The notes below the pieces were generated by a model. It was not told where the DNA came from, ran no database searches, and was given only the letters and a program-made list of their open reading frames with translations. From contig CP070233.1 of NCBI GenBank assembly GCA_017355425.1, positions 1,032,501-1,096,500 on the forward strand: DNA of 64,000 bases, read 5' to 3'. A program made the position numbers and the translations under genes. Below are positions 61,783 to 64,000 of the stretch, piece by piece; positions within the stretch are counted from its first letter, which is position 1, and each line of letters begins with the position of its first letter. The stretch comes from Dolichospermum sp. DET69 (GTDB lineage: Bacteria > Cyanobacteriota > Cyanobacteriia > Cyanobacteriales > Nostocaceae).

Positions 61783-63906
61783 TTATTTCAATTTTTCAAC
61801 ATCTTTTTGCATTTGTTGCTTTATTTTTGCAATTTCATGGCAACTCTCATCTAATTTTTGAATTATTTCCGACAATCCCTGATTATATATTGTCATTGGA
61901 GAAACTACTTTAGTCTCATATTCAATTATATTCTTAAACAATGAATCTTGATAGGCTTTTATAGTTATCTCTCTTTTTTGTTTCACCTGTTGTTTCAGTG
62001 AATATTTTTCTTCTTTAATATCCTTTTTGTTATTTTTATCCTCATCTGCTTTTTTCCTGTCACCAGCAACACTCGTACCTATACTAGCAACAGTAGTAAC
62101 TATCCCTGCTCCAACAACCCACCCTCCTGGATTCCACCAATTTGCTGCTACAAAAAGTGCTGCACCCACAGCACCAATACCTACACCAACCCATTTTATT
62201 AACTTTCCTGTATCATCTTTGGTAATGTTACTAAAATTCATTTCCATATCAATCTGAATATTTTTCAAATCATATTCATATTCCTGTTCAAATTCCTGAA
62301 ATTTTTCTCCTAAATCTGAAAATATTGACTCTATGCAAGATTTCATAATTTCTTCAATATTTTTTTCATTAACTATTCCTTTCCATGCTCTCTGTCTTCC
62401 ATTGATATCTATATCTGAATAATTATCAACAAAATTACCTATTTGATTTTCAATCAGATCATATAAAGAGTCACATTTATCTTTGATTTTTCTATCACCT
62501 TCTTTTTTGACTTCTGCAAATATCTCTTCTATCTCTCCTTGTTTCTGTTTCATGAATTTCAACTGAACAGATAACAGAGATTTGTGAACAGTTAATTTTT
62601 GATTAGTTAAATCTATAAAATATTCCAAGCTACCAGCAAAACTTGATAAGCGTAAATCTCGACCATTTGTATAAATTTGATAGGCAATTAAAGAATATAA
62701 TTCCTCTATTTTACTTAACTCCCAAAGCTGACTACTATACTCTTGATATTCTGCTTGCGTACTTAAAAAACCAGATTGAGCATGAATAGGAACTATATCT
62801 ACATTATCTAAATTCAAATGTTCCTTAATGTGACTTTGAATATGATTTTTATGTTGTGATAACCTATTTTCATCAAATACCATTTCTGGAATATCAAGGA
62901 ACATTTCTAAATCTTCTAAGTTATTAGCAATATCATGTTTAATATTGAGAATCACAGCAAAATATTTATTGATTTGTTGCAATTGTGCCATTGCTTGAAA
63001 TTCACCAGGTTGTACAGAATCATCACTGGTTAAAAACAAAACGATATCAGACTGATCAATAATATCATTAGCTTTTTGTGTATCATCATCACCTTGATAA
63101 GCCTCAATTCCAGGTGTATCCAGTAACCGTAAACCTTGCCAAGAATATTCTGTTACATCTCTGGTTGTACGTTGTGAACCTTTACCAATTGTGCTACCAT
63201 TACCGCGAGTTAGTGTTTCTCGTAAGGTACTTTTACCAGCTTTAGTTCTGCCAAATAAAGCAACTGTAAAATTTTTTAGCTGTTTTCTTTTCTTATCTAA
63301 AGAAATAACTAAATCTTCTAAACTATCTTCCGATATTTTTTTAATATCAGATTGAATTTTTTTGAGAGTCTCTGCAAATTGGAATTGTTCAGAACCTTTG
63401 ATTTTCAAAATTTCATGGCTAACAGCTTCAAGGTCGTTATTAAGTTGTGTAATTACTATTTCTATTTTCTTTGTATATCTAATACTGAGATTATAAGTAG
63501 ATTTAGCTGTCTTTGAACAGTTTTTTAATGCCTCTTCAAATTCAGCTTGAGATACTTTAACTTTTGGGATTTCTACTTGATAATTAGATGTATTTCCGTG
63601 ATTTTCATATTTGTTAGATTGAGAATAATTATAGTTATTTTTTGGAAATAAATCAAAACTATGATACCAATTTGGATCAAAAGTTTTGATTTGTTTTCCG
63701 TAAATTTTTACACTCTTAATAGGTGTTAGGTTTAAATGGGCTATTTCTCTCATGATAACTGGTAACAGTTGATCTTTTTTTGTAACTGCTACTGACTCCA
63801 GGGCTATTTTGAGACAATCATTTTTAACAGAGACTTTGGCAATAATGCCGTCAAAAGTTAAGGATTGGTTAAGACTATGAGCAATATCATCTGGATTAAT
63901 CTGCAT
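61783..63906 (-). CDS. Dynamin-like GTPase with membrane segment
   Basis: 707 residues. A 110-residue N-terminal region of unknown fold, then a GTPase: P-loop GRTKAGKST (219-227), DTPG at 263-266, NIKHD near 318. Long coiled stalk, then two hydrophobic stretches (about 575-620: GVGIGAVGAALFVAANWWNPGGWVVGAGIVTTV) that would insert in membrane, then a charged linker and helical end. Paired with the neighbouring LeoA-like gene, 21 bp apart, as bacterial dynamins often are. Suggested roles are membrane fusion or repair, including under phage attack; not shown here. ATG at 63906. Confidence 0.85.
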   Translation of the reverse strand: MQINPDDIAHSLNQSLTFDGIIAKVSVKNDCLKIALESVAVTKKDQLLPVIMREIAHLNLTPIKSVKIYGKQIKTFDPNWYHSFDLFPKNNYNYSQSNKYENHGNTSNYQVEIPKVKVSQAEFEEALKNCSKTAKSTYNLSIRYTKKIEIVITQLNNDLEAVSHEILKIKGSEQFQFAETLKKIQSDIKKISEDSLEDLVISLDKKRKQLKNFTVALFGRTKAGKSTLRETLTRGNGSTIGKGSQRTTRDVTEYSWQGLRLLDTPGIEAYQGDDDTQKANDIIDQSDIVLFLTSDDSVQPGEFQAMAQLQQINKYFAVILNIKHDIANNLEDLEMFLDIPEMVFDENRLSQHKNHIQSHIKEHLNLDNVDIVPIHAQSGFLSTQAEYQEYSSQLWELSKIEELYSLIAYQIYTNGRDLRLSSFAGSLEYFIDLTNQKLTVHKSLLSVQLKFMKQKQGEIEEIFAEVKKEGDRKIKDKCDSLYDLIENQIGNFVDNYSDIDINGRQRAWKGIVNEKNIEEIMKSCIESIFSDLGEKFQEFEQEYEYDLKNIQIDMEMNFSNITKDDTGKLIKWVGVGIGAVGAALFVAANWWNPGGWVVGAGIVTTVASIGTSVAGDRKKADEDKNNKKDIKEEKYSLKQQVKQKREITIKAYQDSLFKNIIEYETKVVSPMTIYNQGLSEIIQKLDESCHEIAKIKQQMQKDVEKLK

Positions 63907-64000
63907 AAATCAGTGATTTTTATACTAAGCAACTGAGTGGTAATCATAATATAATTACTTAGTCAAAGCAAGTAGATTTCATAAAACGAATAGGTGCGTT
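63907..64000. other. Window end, no gene seen
   Basis: AT-rich; likely contains the promoter of the dynamin-like gene pair. Confidence 0.5.

Overview
The window is chromosomal DNA from a filamentous-type cyanobacterium, most likely of the Nostocales (Anabaena/Dolichospermum/Aphanizomenon-like). Reasons: two tiny cytochrome b6f genes (petM, petG), a CytM-like cytochrome, ycf39, an NblR-like regulator, several cyanobacteria-only families (DUF2949, DUF3370, DUF1400 hydrolase), frequent GCGATCGC (HIP1) sites, AT-rich coding DNA, and heptamer (TGGGTAA) and palindromic dispersed repeats typical of this group. Assignment below order level is inference.

Layout. 0.4-4.3 kb: EamA transporter, secreted hydrolase, truB. 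4.3-11.3 kb: repeat-rich DNA with a secreted protein pair, lpdA and trpC; it contains at least four miniature inverted-repeat elements, one nested in another and one with a target duplication and four 105-bp tandem units. 11.3-16.1 kb: class V aminotransferase, small conserved proteins, DUF192 lipoprotein, two response regulators. 16.1-21.4 kb: toxin-antitoxin (TA) and transposon zone with HigBA, VapBC, and a TnpB element that appears to split a MazEF-type operon, then pseudogene fragments. 21.5-25.1 kb: nadK, ycf39, petM, pdxA. 25.1-32.2 kb: HepT/MntA TA pair, nuclease-fold protein, response regulator, moeB-rhodanese, and a Septu-like ATPase/HNH defence pair beside a wrecked M67 peptidase gene. 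32.2-38.7 kb: folate gene, GDP-fucose pathway (gmd, fcl) and exopolysaccharide or O-antigen glycosyltransferases, CSP41-like protein. 39.2-47.0 kb: DUF3370, a peptidase gene carrying a perfect 237-bp internal duplication, hisH, rsmD, petG, cytM, secA. 47.3-52 kb: TA genes, an unknown protein, and a radical SAM/SPASM maturase with a likely cyclophane-type RiPP precursor. 52.1-55.7 kb: trmJ, tRNA-Met, a structured IS200/605-type noncoding element, a secreted protein, a CorC/HlyC transporter. 55.7-64 kb: three near-identical Rpn-type nuclease genes with variable GIEQ/GIER repeats, a VapBC pair between them, and two adjacent dynamin-like GTPases, one interrupted by a single in-frame stop.

Housekeeping genes are mostly single transcription units. 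The accessory DNA is concentrated at 16-21, 25-32 and 47-64 kb, where TA pairs, Septu-like genes, Rpn nucleases and dynamins suggest defence or mobile DNA. The most novel points are the unusual cyclophane precursor (51054-51707), the TnpB plus ribbon-helix-helix element inside a TA operon (18033-19952), the structured element at 53243-53541, the Rpn triplication, and the amplified miniature element at 10476-10955.
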